From assembly GCA_038209775.1 (NCBI GenBank), contig JBBQXK010000015.1, forward strand, positions 10,318-74,317: a DNA stretch of 64,000 nt, given 5' to 3'. The translations under genes were made by a program, and so were the position numbers. The notes under the pieces were generated by a model, which was given only the letters and a program-made list of their open reading frames with translations, had not been told where the DNA came from and searched no databases. Shown piece after piece: positions 57,337 through 64,000 of the stretch. How positions within the stretch are numbered: position 1 is the stretch's first letter; each line of letters begins with the position of its first letter. The DNA comes from JBBQXK01 sp038209775 (GTDB lineage: Bacteria > Pseudomonadota > Alphaproteobacteria > Rhodobacterales > Rhodobacteraceae).

Positions 57337-58791
57337 TTACGGGAGGGGTTCATAGATCGACGCAGGCAGGTCATAGCCCCACTGGCGGAAGCGGTCGGAA
57401 TAGTGGCTGCGCACGCCGGTGGCGTTGAAGCGGCCGATGATCTTGCCGTCACCGGCCATGCCGATGCGTTCATAGCGGAACACCTCTTGCATCGAGATCA
57501 CCTCGCCCTCCATGCCGGTGATCTCGGTGATCGAGGTCATCCGGCGCGATCCGTCCTGCAGGCGCGATGCCTGCACGATCAGGTTGACGGCCGATGCGAT
57601 CTGGGCGCGGACGGCCTTCAGGGGCATCTCGATCCCGGCCATGGCGACCATGTTTTCAAGGCGGCTGATGCCGTCGCGGGCGCTGTTGGCGTGGATCGTG
57701 GTCATTGATCCATCGTGGCCGGTGTTCATCGCCTGCAACATGTCGATGACCTCTTCGCCGCGGGTTTCGCCCACGATGATCCGGTCGGGGCGCATCCGCA
57801 GCGCGTTGCGCAGACAATCGCGCTGCGTCACCGCACCCTTGCCTTCGACGTTCGCGGGGCGGCTTTCCATGCGGCCCACATGGACCTGCTGCAATTGAAG
57901 TTCCGCCGTATCCTCGATCGTCAGCACGCGTTCCTTGTTGTCGATGAAGGACGACAGCGCGTTCAGCGTGGTGGTTTTCCCCGAGCCCGTACCGCCCGAG
58001 ACGATGATGTTCAGACGGGTGGACACGGCGGCCTGCAGATAGGCGGCCATTTCCTCGGTAAAGGCGCCGAAACGGACAAGGTCCGAAATCCCCAGCTTTT
58101 CCTTTTTGAACTTCCGGATCGACACCAGCGAGCCGTCAACCGCCACCGGCGGCACCATGCAGTTGAAGCGTGACCCGTCCTGCAGGCGCGCGTCGCAATA
58201 GGGGTTCGATTCGTCCACCCGGCGGCCCACGGCGGACACGATCTTGTCGATGATGCGCAAAAGGTGGCGTTCGTCGCGGAAGGTGACATCGGTCAGTTCC
58301 AGCTTGCCCGAACGTTCGATGAAGATGCGCTTGGGGCCGTTCACCAGGATGTCGTTGATCGTCTCGTCCTTGAGCAGCGGCTCCAGCGGGCCAAGGCCCA
58401 TGACCTCGTCATACAACTCCTGGTTCAGGGTGGTGCGGTCGTCCTTGTTCAGGGCAATCGACAGCTCATCCAGCGCTTCAGAGGTGATGGCCGAAATCTC
58501 GGCTCGCAGGTTCGCCTCGGTCGCATGTTCAAGTGCGGCAAGGTTCAGGTTTTCCAGAAGGCGCTTGTGCAGTTCGACCTTGAGTTCGGTCAGACGTGCC
58601 TTGCGCTTGTTCTCCTTGTCTTGCGCCACCACCTCGGCGGCGTCGCGAGGAGCGGGGCTGCTGGGCAGGGCGCGCAGGCCCTTTTGCGCCGACGCCGTGG
58701 GGCGCATGGCTGCAGTGGCAGCACCGACCGCCACGGTTGTGGCGGGTTTGGCGGGGGCGTCGTCGTTGGGCTTCTTGAAACGCGAAAACAT
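57337..58791 (-). CDS. tadA: Tad pilus assembly ATPase TadA/CpaF
   Basis: This hexameric secretion ATPase of 484 residues drives Flp pilus assembly (and retraction, in some systems). The Walker A is SGGTGSGKTT (about 265-274), the Asp box is IEDTAELQL, Walker B is RPDRIIVGETRGEE and the His box follows in HDGSMTTIHANSARD. The N-terminal region carries the RIDKIVSAVGRRVDESNP segment and a mobile linker of basic residues. The ATG at 58791 has AGGA seven bases upstream. All motifs are intact. Confidence 0.97.
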   Translation of the reverse strand: MFSRFKKPNDDAPAKPATTVAVGAATAAMRPTASAQKGLRALPSSPAPRDAAEVVAQDKENKRKARLTELKVELHKRLLENLNLAALEHATEANLRAEISAITSEALDELSIALNKDDRTTLNQELYDEVMGLGPLEPLLKDETINDILVNGPKRIFIERSGKLELTDVTFRDERHLLRIIDKIVSAVGRRVDESNPYCDARLQDGSRFNCMVPPVAVDGSLVSIRKFKKEKLGISDLVRFGAFTEEMAAYLQAAVSTRLNIIVSGGTGSGKTTTLNALSSFIDNKERVLTIEDTAELQLQQVHVGRMESRPANVEGKGAVTQRDCLRNALRMRPDRIIVGETRGEEVIDMLQAMNTGHDGSMTTIHANSARDGISRLENMVAMAGIEMPLKAVRAQIASAVNLIVQASRLQDGSRRMTSITEITGMEGEVISMQEVFRYERIGMAGDGKIIGRFNATGVRSHYSDRFRQWGYDLPASIYEPLP

Positions 58792-58818
58792 GAGCGGATC
58801 CTAGCTTTCGTTGTGGCG

Positions 58819-60087
58819 TCAGCCCTTGGCGGACTCGGCGGATTTGTTCAGATCATAGAGTGACTTGGCGAGTTTCTGGATTTCACGGCGCATCGGGTTC
58901 TTGGCCATGCTTTCCGACAGGGGCAGGCCGTGATCGTTGGCCTGCGTCACCTGATGGCCACCGTCGGGCAGTTGCACCTCGATGGTGATGTCCAGGCTTT
59001 CCGCCATCCGCTTGACCCGGCTTTTGGCCGACAGGTCGGTAAAGCGGGGCGCGCGGTTCAGCACATAGCGCAGCTTTTCATGCGGCAGGCCTTCGGCCTT
59101 CAACGCCCGTACCAGACGCAGCACGTTCTGCGCTGACCTCAGGTCCAGTTCCATCAGTGCGAAATAGACATGGGCGCGGTTCATCACCGTTTCGGTCCAG
59201 CTGACCACGGTCGTTGGCATGTCGACGACCACGAAATCGAAGTTCGACAGCGCCATGTCCAGCACCCGGCCGATATCTTCGGCCGACACGATATCCAGCG
59301 GCAGCATGTCGGGTGGTGCGGTAAAGACATGCAGCTTTTCGTTGAAGGTCAGCATCCCGCGCAGAAAGCTTTCGCTGTCCGCCCCGGCGGTATCCGACAG
59401 AATCTCAAAGATCGCATCGCGGCGCGGCAGGTCCAGCCCGGTCGAGACCGCGCCGAACTGCAGGTCAAGGTCGATCAGACAGACGCGCGGGCCGTCCTTG
59501 GCCACCGTCGCAAGCTCCCAAGCGAGGTTTGATGCGAAGGTGGTCGCGCCGACGCCCCCGGCCATCCCGTGAACCGGCAACAGCACGCCGTCGCGGTCAC
59601 CCTTGGCCTTGAACGCAGGATGCACCACCGGCGCATCATCGGCCATCACGACGGCGGGTGCGGCAACCGCGGCGGGCGGCGGCAGGCGCAGCCGTTCGAT
59701 GCTGTCGTGAAGGGCACCCTCGGGCAGCGGGTAGGGGACGAAATCATCGGCACCCAGGCGCAGCAACTGATGCAGCGCAATGGGGCTGAGGTTATGGGCA
59801 ATCAGCAGAACCTTGATCGCCCGCGACTTGGCCAGGCGCAGGATATCTGTGATTCGGGTCAGATCGGTCTCGTCTTCGTTGTCGACGGCGATGGCCACGA
59901 ATTCCAGCGTCGCCGCATCGGGCTGTTCCAGAAAGACCTGCGCATCCTCGAACGACAGATCGCCCCAGTTTTCGCCCAGCTCGATTTCCATGTCGTCGAT
60001 CAGCAGTTCGAAGTTCTGCACATCACGAGAGATGGTGCAGGCCACGATAGGTGCCGGTTCCGGCTGCAAAGTTGCCACGCTCGTCAT
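58819..60087 (-). CDS. tadZ: TadZ/CpaE-type localisation ATPase
   Basis: This 422-residue protein has an atypical receiver-like N-terminal domain (about 15-135) and a ParA/MinD-like ATPase domain (about 165-380). The deviant Walker A reads HGMAGGVGATTFASNLAWE, with Ala in place of the usual Lys after GGVG, followed by CLIDLDLQFG. TadZ proteins often show an atypical Walker A and place the pilus machine at the pole. The ATG at 60087 has AAAGGG nine bases upstream. It precedes tadA after 27 bases. Confidence 0.92.
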   Translation of the reverse strand: MTSVATLQPEPAPIVACTISRDVQNFELLIDDMEIELGENWGDLSFEDAQVFLEQPDAATLEFVAIAVDNEDETDLTRITDILRLAKSRAIKVLLIAHNLSPIALHQLLRLGADDFVPYPLPEGALHDSIERLRLPPPAAVAAPAVVMADDAPVVHPAFKAKGDRDGVLLPVHGMAGGVGATTFASNLAWELATVAKDGPRVCLIDLDLQFGAVSTGLDLPRRDAIFEILSDTAGADSESFLRGMLTFNEKLHVFTAPPDMLPLDIVSAEDIGRVLDMALSNFDFVVVDMPTTVVSWTETVMNRAHVYFALMELDLRSAQNVLRLVRALKAEGLPHEKLRYVLNRAPRFTDLSAKSRVKRMAESLDITIEVQLPDGGHQVTQANDHGLPLSESMAKNPMRREIQKLAKSLYDLNKSAESAKG

Positions 60088-60325
60088 CGCCTCATGCCCT
60101 TTCTTGCCGCCCCGCGTCAGATGCCCTTGGTGTTGCTCCCGGTCATAAGGGGCAACCGTCGGGGATGTGGCGCTGGACGTGGTCGCGCGGAGTGTTCCGC
60201 GTGCCGTTCCCATTCCTTGCAAACTGCTGGGGAATGGTGGCGAGATTGGGGCTAAAAAACCGTTATAGTTTGATATTTAGGGATTCTGGGACAAAGTGGC
60301 CGTGATCGGTAAACAATCCGGCGAA

Positions 60326-60351
60326 GATGCCCCCGCACAGGCGGGGGCGTC
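60326..60351 (-). terminator. Stem-loop between ompA-like gene and tadZ
   Basis: An 11-pair stem (GATGCCCCCGC with GCGGGGGCGTC, one wobble) closes an ACAG loop, eight bases after the ompA-like stop. The tract that follows on the minus strand (TTCGCC) is not strongly T-rich, so partial termination or RNA stabilisation is likely. It separates the secretin segment from the ATPase segment of the locus; the 60088-60325 stretch is unusually AT-rich at 60250-60290 and may hold a tadZ promoter. Confidence 0.6.
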
Positions 60352-60358
60352 ACGCGCG

Positions 60359-60997
60359 TCAGCCGCCGGGGTTCGTCTGCGTTTCCTGCACCTCAACGGC
60401 CGGATGCACACGTTTGCCAAGATCGATGTACTCGCGGAAGATCACCTCGGCATACTTGCCGTTCAGAAGCGTCGGATGACGGCGCACAAAGCCCGACACC
60501 TCGGTTACCGTGCGGCGGTTGCGCACCTCGGGCTGGTTGGTAGCGACAACCGGCCGCGTCTTGCCAAACGACGCCAACGCCTCCAGCCGTGAGCGGCTGA
60601 TGCCCTGGCTGGCAAAGAACGAGACAACAGCCTGCGCCCGGCGCAAGCCAAGGCCCTGATTATAGCCATTCGAGCCCACGAGATCGGTATGCCCGTAGAC
60701 ACGGAACTTGATCTCGGGGAACTGCTTGATCCAGTTCGCCTGATGCGTCAGGACACGCCGCGCTTCACCGTCCAGCACTGCGCTGTCAAAGGCAAAGTTT
60801 ATGGTGTCGGGCACTTCCTGGTTGAACCGCTCGGCCAGCGCCAGCACATAGTCCTTCTGGCCGGTCGCGACGAGTGTGTTGTTCATCTGGGCGTTGCCAA
60901 AGGTGCCCATGTCCACATCAGAGCCGGCCTCGCGGTCGACACCACAGGCGGACAGCGCCATCAGCGCCACCCCCGACATAAAATGACGCGTGCGCAT
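60359..60997 (-). CDS. OmpA-like lipoprotein of the Tad cluster
   Basis: This 212-residue lipoprotein has the lipobox LSAC (about residues 15-18) and a C-terminal OmpA-type peptidoglycan-binding domain (about 70-185) with FAFDSAVLDGEARRVLTHQANWI, VYGHTDLVGSNGYNQGLGLRRAQAV and the later RNRRTVTEV. It would tether the outer-membrane secretin to the wall. The ATG at 60997 has GGAG eight bases upstream, which makes it better than a GTG three codons earlier. Its start lies five bases from the secretin stop. Confidence 0.92.
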   Translation of the reverse strand: MRTRHFMSGVALMALSACGVDREAGSDVDMGTFGNAQMNNTLVATGQKDYVLALAERFNQEVPDTINFAFDSAVLDGEARRVLTHQANWIKQFPEIKFRVYGHTDLVGSNGYNQGLGLRRAQAVVSFFASQGISRSRLEALASFGKTRPVVATNQPEVRNRRTVTEVSGFVRRHPTLLNGKYAEVIFREYIDLGKRVHPAVEVQETQTNPGG

Positions 60998-61002
60998 CGG
61001 GA

Positions 61003-62415
61003 TCACTCCATCACATAGCCATAGGGGCTGCCGAAGTCTTGTCGTGCCACTTCGCCGGCGGCACCCTTTGCATGCGTTCCCTGCACCTTGCCGAACAGGA
61101 ACAGCTCCTTTTCGGTGGGCAGGCGCACGCGGTCGGTGGGCAGGGCCAGCGCCTCGCCCCGAGTGGGCGTAACGAGATGGGCTGACACGATGATGACCAG
61201 TTCCGATTGTGCCCGCTGATATTCAGCCGACCGGAACAGCGCGCCCAGAACCGGCACGTCACCCAGCCATGGCACCTGATCGTTCAGGTTGCGGAAGTCA
61301 TCCTGCAAAAGACCCGCGACGGCAAAGCTTTCGCCATCGCGCATTTCGACCGTGGTCGATGTTTCGCGGCGGCGGAAGGCGTTGATCGTGAAGCCGCCCG
61401 ATTCCAGCGTGATCGTATTGTCGATCGAGCTGACAGCGGCGTTCAGCGTCAGGTTGATGATGTCGCCGTCAACGACCACGGGGGTGAAGTTCAGTTCCAC
61501 CCCGAAAGGCTTGTATTCGATGGTGATGCCGTTGTCGCCACCGGCCACCGGGATCGGATATTCGCCGCCCGCCAGGAACTTGGCCTCTTGCCCCGAAAGG
61601 GCGGTCAGGTTCGGCTCTGCCAGAGTGCGCACGACGCCTTTTGATTCCAGCGCCTCGATCAGCACAGCGAATTCCAGCGACCCGGCGGTGAAGCCAAGAC
61701 CAAGACCGCCGGTCGAATTGCCGGTGGTCGGGAAATTGCCGTTGTTGAACACGCCGTTGATGGCGGCCTGGGTGTTGAAGCTGCCGGTGCCGATCTGGCC
61801 GCCGACCGTGCCAGAGTTCGACTTGACCCCAAGCGACGCGCCAAGGTTCTTGGCAACCGACCGCTGCATTTCGGCAAAGCGGACCTTCAGCATGACCTGC
61901 TGCGTGCCGCCCACCGTCATCAGGTTCGACACCCGGTCTGGCGCATATCGGTTGGCCAGGTCCAGCGCGCGGTCCAGCTTGACCGTGGACGTCACCGTGC
62001 CCGACAGGACGATCCCGTCATTTGCGGTGCGGACCTCGATATTCTCGCCCGGCAGGATCTGGCGAAGGCGTTCCTTGAACTCGGCCACGTCGGGCGTGAC
62101 TTGCACGTCAACGTTCGCGATCAGTTTGCCGTCGGCTGACAGAAGCGTCAGCGTGGTGCGCCCCGGCGCCTTGCCCAGCACATAGATGGTGCTTTCGGAC
62201 AAGGTCGAGATGTCCGCGATGCCTGGGTTGGCAACCGACAATTCGGCGAAGGGGACATCGCTTTCAACGACGACGGCCCGGTTCATTGGCACCAGAAGTG
62301 CGCTGGTCGGTGACCCTGTCTGCACCCGCAGCGTTTCCGCTGCGACCGGGACAAGAGACGTCGAACCAAGCGCAATACCCAGCGCCGTTGCTGTCATAAG
62401 GATACGGATGCTCAT
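61003..62415 (-). CDS. rcpA: Secretin RcpA/CpaC
   Basis: This outer-membrane secretin of 470 residues is the pore for Flp pili. A signal peptide (about 1-26) is followed by a pilus-assembly N-terminal domain (about 35-105), a BON-like domain with NIEVRTANDGIVLSGTV (about 125-190) and the secretin domain (about 230-420) with VVRTLAEPNLTALSGQEAKFLAGGEYPIPV and VPWLGDVPVLGALFRSAEYQRAQSELVIIVSAHLV. All core motifs are present. AAAGG eight bases before the ATG at 62415 supports the start. Confidence 0.96.
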   Translation of the reverse strand: MSIRILMTATALGIALGSTSLVPVAAETLRVQTGSPTSALLVPMNRAVVVESDVPFAELSVANPGIADISTLSESTIYVLGKAPGRTTLTLLSADGKLIANVDVQVTPDVAEFKERLRQILPGENIEVRTANDGIVLSGTVTSTVKLDRALDLANRYAPDRVSNLMTVGGTQQVMLKVRFAEMQRSVAKNLGASLGVKSNSGTVGGQIGTGSFNTQAAINGVFNNGNFPTTGNSTGGLGLGFTAGSLEFAVLIEALESKGVVRTLAEPNLTALSGQEAKFLAGGEYPIPVAGGDNGITIEYKPFGVELNFTPVVVDGDIINLTLNAAVSSIDNTITLESGGFTINAFRRRETSTTVEMRDGESFAVAGLLQDDFRNLNDQVPWLGDVPVLGALFRSAEYQRAQSELVIIVSAHLVTPTRGEALALPTDRVRLPTEKELFLFGKVQGTHAKGAAGEVARQDFGSPYGYVME

Positions 62416-62567
62416 GTGAGCTGCCTTTCGGATCACGCCTCAAACCGGGTCTTTTCGCCCGCTCTTCATAACCAAGATTGCCGGAGTCCTGCTTTATTTG
62501 CAAGAATCAAATGCTTGGGTGGCGATCCTTATGTGGATAACTTGCAACAGGGGGCCATGGATGGCGT

Positions 62568-62611
62568 TGGGGGCGGCTAAGGCACACCAGATCGGGTGCC
62601 TGCCGCCCCAA
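62568..62611 (-). terminator. Stem-loop between rcpC and rcpA
   Basis: Outer arms TTGGGGCGGC and GCCGCCCCAA (10 pairs) enclose an inner AGGCAC/GTGCCT stem. It lies ten bases beyond the rcpC stop on the minus strand. No T-run follows, so it may set the ratio of rcpC to rcpA message rather than fully stop transcription. Confidence 0.6.
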
Positions 62612-62621
62612 AAGCCGGGGA

Positions 62622-63467
62622 TCAGTTGGTGCAGGGGATCGTTTCCATGATGTCGGCACCACCCTTGCGGGTCTTGATCGAGCAGACTTTTTCCTCGGCC
62701 GCGACAACTTCTACCTGCTCTTGGATGCCGAGAAGAGAGTTGCTGTCCACCTCGACAAAACCTGCCTCGGCCACATCGTCCGCGCCGACCAGCGACAGCG
62801 CCAGTCGTCCGGTTGCCTGTGCCTGTGCAAGCCGCGCCACTTCTTCCGGGCTTGCCTCGACCGTGACGGTGCGGGCGATCAGCGTGGAGGTGGTGTTTTC
62901 GGCAGAGGCACTTTGGTCCACCGCGACAATCTTGATCGAGCTTTCGATAAGCCGTGTCAGCTCGCCCTGCTGGTCGGCAGTGCCGCCGGTCCAGTACACA
63001 TCGACCACGTCACCCGGCTGCAGGAACCCCGACACGCCCGAAGCCACATCGACCTTGATTGCAAAGGCGCGCATGCCCTTGGTCAGGCGGGCCGTCAGAC
63101 CCACGTCCTGGCCGGGTTCGGACACCTTGGCGGCAAGAAGCGGTTCCATCTTGTCCATCTGACGGATGATGAAGCGCGGTTTCGAATAGTCGCCGGGGAA
63201 CAGCGCCGCTTCCTCTTCGAAGAACCCTTCGGGCAGGTTGTTCTTGGGCATCTGCACCAGAACCACATCCTCTTTGGTCAGTGCCGCGCCATAGGCCAGC
63301 GGCTTGTTCGTCACATAGACCTCGACGAAGGGGCCGATCTTGGCGCGAAACGCGCGCTCTTTGGCCAGTTCGGCCTGGTTCGATCCGATGAACCCCTGCA
63401 CCATGTAGACGGCGACCCCCGCGAGGGCGAGACCGACCACCAGAACCAATCCAAACATTGCACGCAT
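62622..63467 (-). CDS. rcpC: Tad pilus assembly protein RcpC/CpaB
   Basis: This 281-residue periplasmic protein has an N-terminal membrane helix (about 1-24, FGLVLVVGLALAGVAVYMV) followed by a SAF domain (about 48-120) with VYVTNKPLAYGAALTKEDVVLVQMPKNN and an RcpC/CpaB domain (about 120-230) with GVSGFLQPGDVVDVYWT. It modifies or gates the RcpA secretin. AAGGGA about nine bases before the ATG at 63467 supports the start. Two Cys near the C-terminus (VCSIKTRKGG, PCTN) could form a disulfide. Confidence 0.94.
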   Translation of the reverse strand: MRAMFGLVLVVGLALAGVAVYMVQGFIGSNQAELAKERAFRAKIGPFVEVYVTNKPLAYGAALTKEDVVLVQMPKNNLPEGFFEEEAALFPGDYSKPRFIIRQMDKMEPLLAAKVSEPGQDVGLTARLTKGMRAFAIKVDVASGVSGFLQPGDVVDVYWTGGTADQQGELTRLIESSIKIVAVDQSASAENTTSTLIARTVTVEASPEEVARLAQAQATGRLALSLVGADDVAEAGFVEVDSNSLLGIQEQVEVVAAEEKVCSIKTRKGGADIMETIPCTN

Positions 63468-63526
63468 TTGCCCGTTCCCTTGTTCACGTCCCGCAGGCAC
63501 AGCGCGTGCGGGGTCTTGCGATATCC

Positions 63527-63730
63527 CTAGCGGGTGCCCGCCTCTGTCACGTTTTCGGCGATGCCACCGGCGGCGTTTTCCAGCACACTCTGGTTGATGG
63601 TCAGGAAAACGCCGGTCACCAGAACCACCATGGCCGCCGTAAGGACGACCCAGTCCACAGTCACGGCGCCGTCATTGCGGCGCATGAAGGCCGCGGTCAG
63701 ACGACCAAAGTTGAATCCTGTCTTGAACAT
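63527..63730 (-). CDS. Flp-like pilin or pseudopilin with altered cleavage motif
   Basis: This 67-residue protein has a basic N-terminus (MFKTGFNFGRLTAAFMRRNDG) followed by AVTVDWVVLTAAMVVLVTGVFL. The Gly-then-hydrophobic pattern resembles the class III prepilin cleavage site GXXXXEY of Flp, but Asp-Trp stands where Glu-Tyr is usual. The ATG at 63730 follows a GGAG box. It lies between rcpC and the pilin gene at the right edge, so it could be a minor pilin or TadE/F-like component. It is too short for a firm call. Confidence 0.7.
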   Translation of the reverse strand: MFKTGFNFGRLTAAFMRRNDGAVTVDWVVLTAAMVVLVTGVFLTINQSVLENAAGGIAENVTEAGTR

Positions 63731-63771
63731 ATTCCCGTCACTCCGCCTGTGCGCCCGCACCTTGTCCGCCA

Positions 63772-63781
63772 GCGTTAACGC
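63772..63781. repeat. GCGTTAACGC palindrome upstream of the Flp-like gene
   Basis: A perfect ten-base palindrome lies 41 bases upstream of the Flp-like ATG on the minus strand. It contains one TTAA but not the N7-spaced second half of a CtrA box. Function unknown. Confidence 0.3.
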
Positions 63782-63854
63782 CCGAATGTGGCGTGAAATT
63801 GGCAAATCTGGCTTGTTTTTGGGGACATCCGGGCCCTGTCGCCAGAATGCAGAA

Positions 63855-63878
63855 CGCGGCCCTGTTTCCAGGGCCGCG
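63855..63878 (-). terminator. Terminator after the pilin gene
   Basis: A ten-pair stem (CGCGGCCCTG with CAGGGCCGCG) closes a TTTC loop, 29 bases beyond the pilin stop on the minus strand, followed on that strand by TTCTGCATTCT. It would make the pilin message largely independent of the assembly genes downstream, as is typical of flp. Confidence 0.75.
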
Positions 63879-63907
63879 CTTGTATCAGACCGTCAGGTCT
63901 GATGGGC

Positions 63908-64000
63908 TCAGCGGGACGACGCTTCGTCGAGGTCGCCGACGATGGTGTTTGCGGTCGCGTCGATGGCGGGCGACAGCGTGGCGATGACAGCCATGCCCAG
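63908..64000 (-). CDS. Flp-family pilin, 3' end only (gene runs off the window)
   Basis: The last 30 codons of a gene lie here, ending at 63908: the frame reads LGMAVIATLSPAIDATANTIVGDLDEASSR. The pattern after a missing N-terminal cleavage site matches Flp/type IVb pilins, in which a hydrophobic helix is followed by a short tail. It is first in order of the Tad locus and has a strong terminator after it, as expected for the abundant major pilin. The start and N-terminus are outside the window. Confidence 0.72.
   Translation of the reverse strand: MGMAVIATLSPAIDATANTIVGDLDEASSR

Noticed and set aside
1..64000. CRISPR array, prophage, rRNA operon or toxin-antitoxin pair
   Set aside because: No regularly spaced direct repeats, phage structural genes, rRNA sequences or paired small toxin/antitoxin genes were recognised anywhere in the window.

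Overview
The window is GC-rich, densely packed DNA from an alphaproteobacterium. It almost certainly belongs to the Rhodobacterales (Paracoccaceae/Roseobacteraceae type). The evidence is an aa3-type CtaD and a cytochrome c550/c2 that both read like Rhodobacter/Paracoccus proteins, a 419-residue alphaproteobacterial aspartate kinase, a rcpC-rcpA-ompA-tadZ-tadA-tadB-tadC-tadD pilus cluster, a UbiH-type hydroxylase, and two CtrA-type TTAA-N7-TTAA boxes. Genes are often coupled by TGATG, ATGA or GTGA overlaps.

Layout. 0-11.4 kb holds housekeeping genes (rnhA, yqeY-like, carA, ilvC, a class V aminotransferase, a UbiH/Coq6-type hydroxylase), three regulators or nucleotidases, and an unusual MshEN-glycosyltransferase fusion with a CtrA box upstream. 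11.4-14.4 kb is a respiratory block (DUF2244, ctaD, cycA). 14.7-24.2 kb holds lipB, a peptidoglycan-binding protein, tRNA-Leu(GAG), an AEC transporter, and the minus-strand chain SPOR protein, D-Ala-D-Ala carboxypeptidase, tmk, holB, tatD, MBL hydrolase, closed by tRNA-Ser(UGA).

24.3-40.9 kb is the accessory part: a catabolic cluster of 17 genes that I cannot match to a named pathway. It has four transcription units: SDR/MaoC/acyl-CoA ligase/amidohydrolase; a PotABCD-like ABC importer with a second MaoC and a GNAT; thiolase/DUF35/FAD oxidase; and SDR/3-hydroxyacyl dehydrogenase followed by a decayed BKACE gene and an IS3-family transposase scrap. A TetR and a GntR regulator sit inside it. A 15-bp sequence is shared exactly by the promoter of the transporter unit and the promoter next to the GntR gene, which suggests one regulon. 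The order of events I infer is import of an amine-like or polyamine-like compound, amidohydrolase or oxidase attack, CoA activation, hydration/dehydrogenation, and cleavage. The thiolase lacks the usual nucleophilic Cys and is paired with a DUF35 protein, so a retro-aldol cleavage is possible.

40.9-52 kb returns to core metabolism (lysC, bestrophin, purD, xseA, an AlkB-like hydroxylase, ftsY, a DMT transporter, yciB, hisF, hisE). 52-64 kb is a complete Tad/Flp tight-adherence pilus locus on the minus strand, from a partial pilin gene at the right edge down to a prepilin peptidase and an AAA ATPase. Within it, stem-loops separate the pilin, rcpC, rcpA-ompA and tadZ-onward segments. Two families of short palindromic repeats are scattered near gene ends.
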